A stretch of 64,000 bases of DNA, from positions 2,480,001 through 2,544,000 of the forward strand of contig NZ_CP108032.1 of NCBI RefSeq assembly GCF_036169555.1. The letters run 5' to 3'. The notes beneath the pieces are model-generated. The model saw nothing but the letters and a program-made list of their open reading frames with translations, ran no database searches and was not told the DNA's origin. Positions 16,255-24,350 of this stretch are shown here, in pieces (position 1 is the first letter of the stretch; each line of letters opens with the position of its first letter). The position numbers and the translations under genes were made by a program. Origin of the DNA: Streptomyces sp. NBC_00306. GTDB lineage: Bacteria > Actinomycetota > Actinomycetes > Streptomycetales > Streptomycetaceae.

Positions 16255-17103
16255 GTGGCCAACATCCAGTCACTCGACCCCAGCGCATCCCCGCTCGACT
16301 ACTACGGCTGGGAACTGCGCCGCCAGCGCGAGGCCCACGGGCTCAAACAGGGCCAGTTGGGCGAGATCATCTTCTGTACGGGCTCGCTCATCGGCCAGAT
16401 CGAGACGACGAAGAAGGTCCCCACCCGCGACTTCTCCGAGCGGGTGGACGCGGCTCTCGGCACGGACGGGGTGTTCTCGCGCCTGGCCGGCCTGGTGCTG
16501 CGCAGCCAGCTGCCCAACTGGTTCCAGCCGTACGCGGAGATGGAGGCGAAGGCGGCGTACATCTCCACGTACCAGGCGCAGTTGGTGTACGGGCTGTTGC
16601 AGACGGAGGAGTACGCGCGGGCGGTGCTCGCGACGGGAATGCCGGACGACCTCGACGGGCTGGTGGCGGCCCGCGTGGAGCGCCAGCGCATCCTGGAGCG
16701 GGAACGGCCGCCGCTGGCCTGGGCGATCCTCGACGAGGCGGTGCTGCACCGGCCGATCGGCGGGCGTGAGGTGATGCGAAGGCAACTCGGGCGCTTGTTG
16801 GAGTTCGTGGGCCACCGCTGGATGCGGATTCAGGTGCTGCCGAATGCAGCGGGGGAACACACCAGCCTGGACGGGTCGTTCAACCTGCTGCGCTTCCACG
16901 ACGACCCGGACATCATCTACACCGAGGACCTCATCTCAGGCCATATGACGGCCAACCCCGAGACCCTGAGGGAAGCCTCCCGCCGTTACGCTCACTTGCA
17001 GGCAGCCGCCCTGTCCGTGGAGGGTTCGGCGGCGCTGATCAGGCGCGTGATGGAGGAGCGTTATGCAGACCGGTCCGGAGTTGAGGAACGCGCAGTGGCG
17101 TAA
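16255..17103 (+). CDS. WhiJ-like XRE regulator with DUF5753 domain
   Basis: Predicted 282-residue DNA-binding protein. Residues 15-70 form an XRE helix-turn-helix (LRRQREAHGLKQGQLGEIIF then CTGSLIGQIETTKKVPTRDF). Residues 95-270 are the DUF5753 domain, recognised by AQLVYGLLQTEEYARAVLAT, the RQRILERERPP run and NLLRFHDDPDIIYTEDL. GTG 16255 is chosen because GGAGG lies 7 nt upstream; the longer frame has no site. The 3' end overlaps the DUF397 gene by 41 bp. WhiJ-type regulators act with a BldB-like DUF397 partner, and an RsbW-like ATPase gene is divergent, so the full triad is present. Target genes are unknown. Confidence 0.9.
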   Translation: MANIQSLDPSASPLDYYGWELRRQREAHGLKQGQLGEIIFCTGSLIGQIETTKKVPTRDFSERVDAALGTDGVFSRLAGLVLRSQLPNWFQPYAEMEAKAAYISTYQAQLVYGLLQTEEYARAVLATGMPDDLDGLVAARVERQRILERERPPLAWAILDEAVLHRPIGGREVMRRQLGRLLEFVGHRWMRIQVLPNAAGEHTSLDGSFNLLRFHDDPDIIYTEDLISGHMTANPETLREASRRYAHLQAAALSVEGSAALIRRVMEERYADRSGVEERAVA

Positions 17104-17326
17104 GTCCAGTTACAGCGGCAGCACCGGCGGCGACTGCGTCGAGTGCACCGTCACCGGCAGCGCGGCTTGGCGTAAGTCCAGTTACAGCAGCAACACCGGC
17201 GGCGACTGCGTCGAGGTCGCCGACAACTGCCCCGCCGCCGTCCCCGTCCGTGACAGCAAGAACCCCACCGGACCCGTCCTGGTCCTCGGCGCCGACGCCT
17301 GGCGGTCGTTCGTCAGCAGCCTGTGA
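17063..17326 (+). CDS. DUF397 (BldB-like) protein with internal duplication
   Basis: Predicted 87-residue protein. The canonical DUF397 layout is one W-R-K-S-S-Y-S start, a GGDCVEVA strand, a VRDSKNPTGPVL strand and a final AWRSFVSSL. Here the first strand unit WRKSSYS...TGGDCVE occurs twice, 24 residues apart. The underlying 48-bp segments (17096-17143 and 17168-17215) differ at only two positions, so the duplication is recent. GGAGGAG precedes the ATG. The gene overlaps the XRE gene upstream and shares GTGA with the HEAT-like gene downstream, so all three are translationally coupled. The protein probably binds the XRE regulator (inference from family). Confidence 0.88.
   Translation: MQTGPELRNAQWRKSSYSGSTGGDCVECTVTGSAAWRKSSYSSNTGGDCVEVADNCPAAVPVRDSKNPTGPVLVLGADAWRSFVSSL
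17096..17215 (+). repeat. 72-bp period tandem duplication within the DUF397 gene
   Basis: Two 48-bp copies (17096-17143, 17168-17215) are 46/48 identical with a 24-bp intervening segment, giving a period of 72 bp, exactly 24 codons. Confidence 0.92.
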
Positions 17327-18555
17327 AGCTCCCGTGGCATCCGCGGGTGCGAGACATCGAGGCCCTGATCCCGCAGGCCGGACGCGAAGACGCCGCCGCC
17401 CTGCGCGAGTTCGACGCCGACGCGCTCGCGCGGTACGTGGCCGACCGGGCGCACCCCTGGTGGCGGCGCAGGCCGTGCGCGCTCGCGCTGGCCGGGCGGG
17501 TGCCGGAGGCGCGGGTGCCCGCGCTGCTCGCGCGGGTCCGTGACTGCGGGGATGTGGGCGAGGTGCGCCGCGCGTTGCTGGACGTGCTCGCGGACCGGGA
17601 CGAACTCCTGCCCTGGCTGCGGCACGAGGACCGGCGGACGGAGAAGTCGTTCGGCATGCCCGAGGCGTTCCTCCAGGCACGCGGCAGACTCGGCGACCGT
17701 ACGGCCGTGCAAGAGCTGGCGACGCTCGCGGCCGATCCGTGGCCGCGGAACCAGGCCCTCGGCGAGGCCGGACTCGACGCACTCACCGACCGGTTCGGGC
17801 TCGTCGCGGTGCTGGACGGCCTCGGTGACGCGCGGCCCGAGGACCGTGCCTTCCGGGTCCGTATGCGGGCCCGCGCCGGTGAGGACGTGACCGACGCGCT
17901 CGCGGACCCCGACCGCCTTGTCGCCCACCTCGCCCAGTCGCTCGCCGACGACGCGGACCGGCTGCGGCTCTACCTCGACGAGGCCCCGACGACCGACGCA
18001 AAGCTGTGGGCCGCGTACGCGCTGCACCGCCTGACCGAGGACGCCGCCGAGACGCGGGCGATCCACGAGGCGCTCGGCCGTCCCCGGGTCGAGGTGCCCG
18101 GTCTGGACGAGGAACTGCGCTCCGCGATCGTGCACGCGTACGCACCGGGCTGCCGCACGCAGAGCGATCCGCGCTGGCGCGTGGAGGTGCTGGCGACCGA
18201 GCCTCCGCCCCGCGTCGACGTGGACGAACAGCTTCGCCGCGCCACCGCCGCTCTCACCGCGGCCGGGCTCGCACCCCGGCGACCGGTGAGCGCCGGCGAG
18301 CACCAGCATCAGGGCGACGGCACCTATCACGTGATCGCGTACGGCGGCGGCAAGGAGCTGATGGTCAGTACGCTCGGGCGCTTCGCCACCGATCACGACT
18401 GCGACCCCGTTGCCCGCCGGGCCCTCGAATCGGCCGGCTTCCGCTGGATCGACGGGGCCACCGGCGCGATCCGCGTCACCGATCTGTGCGTCTACCACTT
18501 CGGCGACCGTGCCCCGCTCGACGTCGCCACGCTGCTGTTCTACTGGCAGGACTGA
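17323..18555 (+). CDS. HEAT-repeat-like protein coupled to the DUF397 gene
   Basis: Predicted 410-residue soluble protein. Residues 1-240 are strings of paired helices with Ala/Leu/Asp-rich turns (for example RVPEARVPALLARVRDCGDV, VQELATLAADPWPRNQALGE, DAKLWAAYALHRLTEDAAET), reminiscent of HEAT-like repeats. Residues 290-410 look like a separate alpha/beta region containing GTYHVIAYGGGKELMVSTLG and ending VATLLFYWQD. No catalytic motif is recognised. GTG 17323 overlaps the DUF397 stop, so its translation depends on that gene. It could be a scaffold or effector of the regulatory triad, but this is only positional inference. Confidence 0.75.
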   Translation: MKLPWHPRVRDIEALIPQAGREDAAALREFDADALARYVADRAHPWWRRRPCALALAGRVPEARVPALLARVRDCGDVGEVRRALLDVLADRDELLPWLRHEDRRTEKSFGMPEAFLQARGRLGDRTAVQELATLAADPWPRNQALGEAGLDALTDRFGLVAVLDGLGDARPEDRAFRVRMRARAGEDVTDALADPDRLVAHLAQSLADDADRLRLYLDEAPTTDAKLWAAYALHRLTEDAAETRAIHEALGRPRVEVPGLDEELRSAIVHAYAPGCRTQSDPRWRVEVLATEPPPRVDVDEQLRRATAALTAAGLAPRRPVSAGEHQHQGDGTYHVIAYGGGKELMVSTLGRFATDHDCDPVARRALESAGFRWIDGATGAIRVTDLCVYHFGDRAPLDVATLLFYWQD

Positions 18556-18570
18556 GGGGCCGGCCCGCAC

Positions 18571-19227
18571 TCAGCCCAGTTCCCAGACGAGGACCTCCGC
18601 CGCCCCCGCTCCCGCCGTCAGCTCCAGATGCTCGGCGTCCGTGATCCGCGCCGATTCGCCGGGGCCCAACTCCGCCTTCCCCAGGCGCACTTCACCGCGC
18701 ACCACATGGACGTACACCGCCGCCGCGTCCGGGACCGCGCTGCGTTCACCGGCGGACAGACGGCGCACATGCAGCATCGCGCCCGCCTCGGGCAGTGCGT
18801 ACGGCGTCGAGTCGGCGATGCCGTGGACTATCTCGTAGGACGGATCGCCTCCCGGTGCCAGCGGCACGAGCCACATCTGCACGAAGACCAGGTCCTCGTC
18901 GCCGTCGTTGCGCTCCACGTGCCGCACCCCGCCAGCCGCGCTGAGCCGCTGCACGTCCCCGGGGCGTACGACCGTCGCGTGTCCCTGCGAGTCGCGGTGG
19001 GTCAGCTCGCCCGAGACGACCCAGGTGACGATCTCGGTGTGACTGTGCGGATGCTCGTCGAAGCCGGCGCCGGGCCGCAGCCGCTCCTCGTTGCACGCGA
19101 GGATCGCGCCGAAGCGGAGGTTGTCGGGGTCGTAGTGGCGCCCGAAGGAGAAGGCGTGCAGGGATTCGATGCCCGATCCGGGTGCGCCGCCGCGGTAGCG
19201 GTCGGCGGAGCGCCGTACGTCAATCAC
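18571..19227 (-). CDS. Pirin-family bicupin protein
   Basis: Predicted 218-residue two-cupin protein. The start IDVRRSADRY, the segment FGRHYDPDNLRFGAILACNE and the metal-site motif HPHSHTEIVTWVVSGELTHR are characteristic of pirins; His residues in the latter plus a later Glu bind Fe. The second cupin half (VYVHVVRGEVRLGKAELGPG) has weaker metal ligands, as usual. Family members include quercetinases and transcriptional cofactors, so activity is uncertain. GTG 19227 is chosen for two reasons: family proteins begin at this point, and a TACCGT box on the minus strand (19239-19234) lies 6 bp upstream, implying leaderless translation. It is divergent from the fasR-like gene. Confidence 0.87.
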   Translation of the reverse strand: MIDVRRSADRYRGGAPGSGIESLHAFSFGRHYDPDNLRFGAILACNEERLRPGAGFDEHPHSHTEIVTWVVSGELTHRDSQGHATVVRPGDVQRLSAAGGVRHVERNDGDEDLVFVQMWLVPLAPGGDPSYEIVHGIADSTPYALPEAGAMLHVRRLSAGERSAVPDAAAVYVHVVRGEVRLGKAELGPGESARITDAEHLELTAGAGAAEVLVWELG

Positions 19228-19319
19228 GGATCCACGGTAGCTCCGCCCCGGAGGGCTCCGGCGCAGGACAACGAACCCCGCCACTTAGCGCCCGCGTCCT
19301 GATAAGGCAGTCTTGTCCC

Positions 19320-20504
19320 GTGCCCGAACCTGCAGCGAACGCCCCTCATCCGCACTCCGCGACCCTGCGCCGGCTGGAGCAGTCCTCCGGCCGGCTGGCC
19401 GGAGACGCCATCGCACGCATGGACGAGACGCTGCCGTGGTACCGGGCGATGCCGCCCGAGAACCGGTCGTGGATCGGCCTGGTCGCCCAGGCCGGTATCG
19501 CCGCGTTCACCGAGTGGTTCCGGCACCCGGAGACCCCGCAGGCCATCTCCACCGACGTCTTCGGCACCGCCCCGCGCGAGCTGACCCGGGCCATCACGCT
19601 GCGCCAGACCGTCGAAATGGTGCGCACCACCATCGAGGTCATGGAGACGGCGATCGAGGAGGTCGCCGCGCCGGGCGACGAGTCCGTGCTGCGCGAGGCG
19701 CTCCTCGTCTACGCCCGCGAGATCGCCTTCGCGACGGCCCAGGTGTATGCGCAGGCCGCCGAGGCCCGTGGCGCGTGGGACGCCCGGCTGGAGTCCCTCG
19801 TGGTCAACGCGGTGCTGTCCGGGGAGGCCGACGAGGGCGCCGTCTCCCGCGCGGCGGCGCTCGGCTGGAACTCGCCCGAGCATGTGTGCGTCATCCTCGG
19901 CACCGCGCCGGACGGTGACAGCGAACTGACCGTGGAGGCCATCCGCCGGGCCGCCCGGCACGCCAAGCTCCAGGTCCTCACCGGTGTCCTCGGTGACCGG
20001 CTCGTCGTCATCGCGGGCGGCAGCGACAACCCGCTCCAGGTCGCCAAGGCTCTGATCGGGCCTTATGCCGCCGGTCCGGTGGTCGCCGGGCCCGTCGTGC
20101 CCGACCTGCTGGCCGCGACCAGGTCCGCCCAGGCCGCCGCCGCGGGCCTCAAGGCGTGTTCCGCCTGGCAGGACGCGCCGCGCCCGGTGCTGGCGGACGA
20201 TCTCCTGCCGGAGCGCGCGATCGCCTCCGACCCTGCCGCGCGCGAGCAGTTGGTGGAGGAGATCTACAGACCACTGGAAGAAGCGGGCTCGGCACTTCTG
20301 GAAACTCTGAGTGTCTATCTGGAGCAGGCGAGTAGCCTCGAAGGCGCGGCGCGGATGTTGTTCGTCCACCCCAACACCGTCCGCTACCGGCTGCGACGTG
20401 TGACAGACGTCACCGGCTGGTCACCCTCCGATGTACGCTCCGCTTTCACACTGCGGATCGCACTCATCCTGGGGCGTCTGGCCGACGGGGATACCCAGTC
20501 CTAG
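19320..20504 (+). CDS. fasR: FasR-like PucR/CdaR-type activator of fatty acid synthesis genes
   Basis: Predicted 394-residue transcription factor. The C-terminal HTH_30 domain is clear: LSVYLEQASSLEGAARMLFV then HPNTVRYRLRRVTDVTGWSP. The middle (residues 150-300) is a GGDEF-like/CdaR fold. It lies directly before fabD-fabH-acpP-fabF in the same direction, exactly where the Streptomyces coelicolor activator FasR is found; FasR is reported to be needed for normal expression of the fab operon. GTG 19320 is the plausible start after the divergent pirin gene. The 83-bp gap to fabD holds a fab promoter with an imperfect inverted repeat that may be its site. Confidence 0.87.
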   Translation: MPEPAANAPHPHSATLRRLEQSSGRLAGDAIARMDETLPWYRAMPPENRSWIGLVAQAGIAAFTEWFRHPETPQAISTDVFGTAPRELTRAITLRQTVEMVRTTIEVMETAIEEVAAPGDESVLREALLVYAREIAFATAQVYAQAAEARGAWDARLESLVVNAVLSGEADEGAVSRAAALGWNSPEHVCVILGTAPDGDSELTVEAIRRAARHAKLQVLTGVLGDRLVVIAGGSDNPLQVAKALIGPYAAGPVVAGPVVPDLLAATRSAQAAAAGLKACSAWQDAPRPVLADDLLPERAIASDPAAREQLVEEIYRPLEEAGSALLETLSVYLEQASSLEGAARMLFVHPNTVRYRLRRVTDVTGWSPSDVRSAFTLRIALILGRLADGDTQS

Positions 20505-20510
20505 ACTTTT

Positions 20511-20578
20511 GTGGGACACCAACAATTCCCCTGACGGTTCTTCGTCCCTGTCCCCACGGGCGTCCGGAGCCGTATACA
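20511..20578 (+). promoter_or_regulatory. fab operon promoter with possible FasR site
   Basis: TGTGGGACA (20511-20519) and TGTCCCCAC (20549-20557) form an imperfect inverted repeat upstream of a good -10-like TATACA (20573-20578). No recognisable -35 is present, as expected for an activator-dependent promoter. Confidence 0.45.
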
Positions 20579-20587
20579 AGAGAGAGT

Positions 20588-21511
20588 GTGAGGGTGCTCG
20601 TACTCGTCGCTCCCGGCCAAGGCGCTCAGACGCCCGGCTTTCTGACCCCCTGGCTCGAACTCCCCGGCGCCGCCGACCGCATCGCGGCCTGGTCGGACGC
20701 CATCGGACTCGACCTCGTCCACTACGGCACGAAGGCCGACGCGGACGCGATCCGCGACACCGCCGTCGCCCAGCCGCTGCTGGTCGCCGCCGGTCTGCTG
20801 TCGGCGTCCGCGCTCGGTGACGTGGCGCCCGGCGCCGTCGCCGGCCACAGCGTCGGCGAGATCACCGCCGCGGTGTTCGCCGGTGTCCTCGACGACGTGG
20901 CCGCGCTCGGCTTCGTACGGACCCGCGGCCTGGCGATGGCCGATGCCGCGGCCATCACGAAGACCGGTATGTCGGCGCTGCTCGGGGGCGACCCCGAGGT
21001 CACCGTGCCGCACCTGGAGAGCCTCGGCCTGACCCCGGCGAACGTCAACGGCGGCGGTCAGATCGTGGCCGCGGGAACGATGGAGCAGCTCGCCGCGCTC
21101 GAGGCGGACAAGCCCGAGGGCGTCCGCCGCGTGGTGGCCCTCCAGGTCGCCGGTGCCTTCCACACGCTCCACATGGCGCCGGCGGTCGACAAGCTCGCCG
21201 AGGCGGCGAAGACGCTCAGCGTGTCCGACCCGAAGCTGCCGTACGTCTCCAACCGTGACGGCGCTGTCGTCAGCTCGGGCGACGAGGTCGTCGAGCGGCT
21301 GGTCGGCCAGGTGGCCAACCCGGTCCGCTGGGACCTGTGCATGGAGACGTTCAAGGAGCGCGGTGCGACGGCGCTGATCGAGGTGTGCCCCGGCGGCACG
21401 CTCACCGGTCTGGCCAAGCGCGCGCTGCCGGGAGTGCAGACGCTTGCCCTCAAGACCCCCGACGATCTCGACGCGGCCCGCACGCTCGTCGCCGAGCACT
21501 CAGCAGCCTGA
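20588..21511 (+). CDS. fabD: Malonyl-CoA:ACP transacylase
   Basis: Predicted 307-residue cytoplasmic enzyme that moves malonyl from CoA to the phosphopantetheine arm of acyl carrier protein, the committed feed step of type II fatty acid synthesis. The N-terminal LVLVAPGQGAQTPGFL and the nucleophile motif AGHSVGE (Ser88) are diagnostic; the active-site histidine is in VAGAFHTLHM near residue 196, and Arg near 113 in FVRTRGLAM should bind the malonyl carboxylate. GTG 20588 follows a purine-rich AAGAGAGAG. It is the first gene of fabD-fabH-acpP-fabF and is 16 bp from fabH. Transcription is expected to require the upstream FasR-like activator. Confidence 0.95.
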   Translation: MRVLVLVAPGQGAQTPGFLTPWLELPGAADRIAAWSDAIGLDLVHYGTKADADAIRDTAVAQPLLVAAGLLSASALGDVAPGAVAGHSVGEITAAVFAGVLDDVAALGFVRTRGLAMADAAAITKTGMSALLGGDPEVTVPHLESLGLTPANVNGGGQIVAAGTMEQLAALEADKPEGVRRVVALQVAGAFHTLHMAPAVDKLAEAAKTLSVSDPKLPYVSNRDGAVVSSGDEVVERLVGQVANPVRWDLCMETFKERGATALIEVCPGGTLTGLAKRALPGVQTLALKTPDDLDAARTLVAEHSAA

Positions 21512-21527
21512 CAAGGAGCCGTAGAGC

Positions 21528-22559
21528 ATGTCGAAGATCAAGCCCAGCAAGGGCGCCCCGTACGCGCGGATCATGGGTGTCGGCGGCTACCGCCCCACCC
21601 GGATCGTGCCCAACGAGGTGATCCTCGAGACGATCGACTCCTCCGACGAGTGGATCCGCTCCCGCTCCGGCATCGCGACCCGGCACTGGGCCTCCGACGA
21701 GGAGACCGTCGCCGCGATGTCGATCGAGGCGTCCGGCAAGGCGATCGCGGACGCGGGCATCACCGCCGAGCAGATCGGCGCCGTGGTCGTCTCGACCGTC
21801 TCGCACTTCAGCCAGACCCCGGCCATCGCCACCGAGATCGCCGACCGGCTCGGCACGGCGAAGGCCGCGGCCTTCGACATCTCGGCGGGCTGCGCCGGCT
21901 TCGGCTACGGCCTCACGCTCGCCAAGGGCATGGTCGTCGAAGGCTCCGCCCAGTACGTCCTGGTGATCGGCGTGGAGCGGCTCAGCGACCTGACCGACCT
22001 GGAGGACCGCGCGACGGCCTTCCTGTTCGGTGACGGCGCGGGCGCGGTCGTCGTGGGCCCCGCCGAGGAGCCGGAGATCGGTCCGACGGTCTGGGGTTCC
22101 GAGGGCGACAAGGCCGGGACGATCAAGCAGACCGTGTCGTGGGACCGTTTCCGTATCGGCGACGTGTCGCAGCTGCCGCTCGACTCCAAGGGCGAGATCA
22201 AGTTCCCCGCCATCACGCAGGAGGGCCAGGCGGTCTTCCGCTGGGCCGTGTTCGAGATGGCGAAGGTCGCCCAGCAGGCGCTGGACGCCGCCGGGATCAC
22301 CTCGGCCGACCTGGACGTCTTCATCCCGCACCAGGCCAATATGCGGATCATCGACTCGATGGTGAAGACCCTCAAGCTGCCGGAGCACGTCACGGTCGCC
22401 CGTGACGTGGAGACCACCGGCAACACCTCGGCCGCCTCGATCCCGCTCGCCATGGAGCGGCTTCTGGCGACCGGGCAGGCCAAGAGCGGCGACACGGCGC
22501 TCGTCATCGGCTTCGGGGCGGGTCTCGTCTACGCAGCCACGGTCGTTACCCTCCCCTAG
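21528..22559 (+). CDS. fabH: Beta-ketoacyl-ACP synthase III
   Basis: Predicted 343-residue condensing enzyme that primes fatty acid synthesis by joining an acyl-CoA starter to malonyl-ACP. The Cys-His-Asn triad is complete: Cys122 in ISAGCAGFGYG, His268 in FIPHQANMR, Asn299 in TTGNTSAAS. Actinomycete enzymes accept branched starters, which matches the iso/anteiso lipids of these bacteria (family knowledge). ATG 21528 has AAGGAG 10 nt upstream. It lies between fabD and acpP in one operon with short gaps. Confidence 0.96.
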   Translation: MSKIKPSKGAPYARIMGVGGYRPTRIVPNEVILETIDSSDEWIRSRSGIATRHWASDEETVAAMSIEASGKAIADAGITAEQIGAVVVSTVSHFSQTPAIATEIADRLGTAKAAAFDISAGCAGFGYGLTLAKGMVVEGSAQYVLVIGVERLSDLTDLEDRATAFLFGDGAGAVVVGPAEEPEIGPTVWGSEGDKAGTIKQTVSWDRFRIGDVSQLPLDSKGEIKFPAITQEGQAVFRWAVFEMAKVAQQALDAAGITSADLDVFIPHQANMRIIDSMVKTLKLPEHVTVARDVETTGNTSAASIPLAMERLLATGQAKSGDTALVIGFGAGLVYAATVVTLP

Positions 22560-22622
22560 GCATCCGGATCTTTCCGGGCACCGCCCAGATCAACCCTCTG
22601 ATTAACACCGAAGGAGCGCCAC

Positions 22623-22871
22623 ATGGCCGCCACTCAGGACGAGATCGTTTCCGGTCTCGCGGAGATCGTCAACGAGATCGCCGGCATCCCGGTCGAGGAC
22701 GTCCAGCTGGACAAGTCCTTCACCGATGACCTGGACGTCGACTCGCTGTCCATGGTCGAGGTCGTCGTCGCCGCCGAAGAGCGCTTCGACGTCAAGATCC
22801 CGGACGACGACGTCAAGAACCTGAAGACCGTCGGCGACGCCGCGGACTACATCGCGAAGCACCAGGCCTGA
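22623..22871 (+). CDS. acpP: Acyl carrier protein
   Basis: Predicted 82-residue four-helix acyl carrier protein. The phosphopantetheine attachment site is Ser41 in the motif DLDVDSLSMVEVV, and helix 2-3 acidic residues (EERFDVKIPDDDVKN) that contact partner enzymes are conserved. The ribosome-binding site GAAGGAG is strong. Located between fabH and fabF, it is the carrier for the dedicated fatty acid synthase rather than a polyketide pathway. Confidence 0.96.
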   Translation: MAATQDEIVSGLAEIVNEIAGIPVEDVQLDKSFTDDLDVDSLSMVEVVVAAEERFDVKIPDDDVKNLKTVGDAADYIAKHQA

Positions 22872-22949
22872 GCCTGAGACGCGCCTGTCGCCACCTGACC
22901 GTGGCGTCGTGAACATTCAGCACCCCCTACACGTGGAGAAAGAATTCCT

Positions 22950-24212
22950 GTGAGCTCGACCAATCGCACCGTGGTCGTCACCGGTATCGGCGCAACCACA
23001 CCGTTGGGTGGCGACAGCGCATCGACCTGGGAAGGTCTGCTCGCCGGGCGCTCCGGAGTGAAGCCGCTCGAAGGTGAACGCTTCGCCGAACTCCCGGTCC
23101 GGATCGCCGCGCCCGCGGCGGTCGACCCCGGCGAGGTCCTGCCGCGCCCGCTCGCCCGCAAGCTGGACCGCTCCGCGCAGTTCGCGGTGATCGCGGCCCG
23201 CGAGGCGTGGGCGGACGCCGGCTTCACCGCTCAGGCGGGCGAGGACGAGAGCATCGAACCCGCCCGGCTGGGCACCGTGATCGCCTCCGGCATCGGCGGC
23301 GTAACGACTCTGCTGGACCAGTACGACGTGCTCAAGGAGAAGGGCGTACGCCGCGTCTCCCCGCACACCGTGCCCATGCTCATGCCCAACGGCCCCTCCG
23401 CCAACGTCGGCCTGGAGGTGAACGCCCAGGCGGGCGTGCACACCCCGGTGTCCGCGTGTGCGTCCGGCGCCGAGGCGATCGGCTACGCCGTGGAGATGAT
23501 CCGCACCGGCCGCGCCGACGTGGTCGTGGCCGGCGGCACCGAGGCGGCGATCCACCCGCTGCCCATCGCCGCGTTCGCCAACATGATGGCGATGTCCAAG
23601 AACAACGACGAGCCCGAGAAGGCGTCGCGTCCGTACGACACGGCCCGTGACGGCTTCGTCCTCGGCGAGGGCGCCGGCGTCGTCATCCTCGAATCGGCGG
23701 AGCACGCCGCGAAGCGCGGCGCCAAGGTCTACTGCGAGGTGCTGGGCCAGGGTCTGTCCGCGGACAGCCACCACATCGCGCAGCCGGAGCCGACGGGCCG
23801 CGGCATCGCCGCCGCCATGCGCAACCTGCTGGAGACGACGGACCTCAAGCCCGCGGAGGTCGTGCACCTGAACGCGCACGCCACCTCGACGCCCCAGGGC
23901 GATGTGGCCGAGGTCAAGGCGCTGCGCCAGGTCCTCGGCGCGGACCTCGACCATGTGGCGGTGTCCGCCACGAAGTCGATGACCGGTCACCTGCTGGGCG
24001 GCGCCGGCGGCATCGAGACCGTCGCGACGGTCCTGGCGCTGTACGACCGCACGGCCCCGCCGACGATCAACGTCGACGACCTGGACGAGGCGGTGGACGC
24101 CGACATCGTGCGCGGCGAGCCGCGTGCGCTCCCGGAGGGCACGATCGCGGCGATCAACAACTCGTTCGGCTTCGGCGGCCACAACGTGGTCCTGGCGTTC
24201 CGTACCGTCTGA
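22950..24212 (+). CDS. fabF: Beta-ketoacyl-ACP synthase II
   Basis: Predicted 420-residue elongating condensing enzyme of fatty acid synthesis. The active-site Cys170 lies in VSACASGAEAIGYA; the two histidines are in LNAHATSTPQGD and KSMTGHLLGGAGG, and the C-terminal NNSFGFGGHN motif is intact. GTG 22950 has GTGGAGAAAG upstream. It is the last gene of the fab operon, followed 18 bp later by a very strong hairpin terminator. FabF-type enzymes elongate acyl-ACP with malonyl-ACP in the cytoplasm. Confidence 0.96.
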   Translation: MSSTNRTVVVTGIGATTPLGGDSASTWEGLLAGRSGVKPLEGERFAELPVRIAAPAAVDPGEVLPRPLARKLDRSAQFAVIAAREAWADAGFTAQAGEDESIEPARLGTVIASGIGGVTTLLDQYDVLKEKGVRRVSPHTVPMLMPNGPSANVGLEVNAQAGVHTPVSACASGAEAIGYAVEMIRTGRADVVVAGGTEAAIHPLPIAAFANMMAMSKNNDEPEKASRPYDTARDGFVLGEGAGVVILESAEHAAKRGAKVYCEVLGQGLSADSHHIAQPEPTGRGIAAAMRNLLETTDLKPAEVVHLNAHATSTPQGDVAEVKALRQVLGADLDHVAVSATKSMTGHLLGGAGGIETVATVLALYDRTAPPTINVDDLDEAVDADIVRGEPRALPEGTIAAINNSFGFGGHNVVLAFRTV

Positions 24213-24229
24213 CCGCCCGTCACAGCCAA

Positions 24230-24261
24230 GAGGCCCGGCCCCCCGAGGGGGGCCGGGCCTC
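24230..24261. terminator. Strong bidirectional terminator after the fab operon
   Basis: GAGGCCCGGCCCCCC (24230-24244) pairs perfectly with 24247-24261, leaving a 2-nt loop. It lies between fabF and a convergent gene. The next 90 bp contain two imperfect copies of a GGTCGTTCTC-GCGCGGACGGGCG segment and no gene. Confidence 0.85.
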
Positions 24262-24350
24262 GGTCGTTCTCGTGCGCGGGCGGCTCGGGGGCGCTCCCGC
24301 GCGGACGGGCGCGCGGGTCGTTCTCCCGCGCGGACGGGCGCTCTGCGGGC

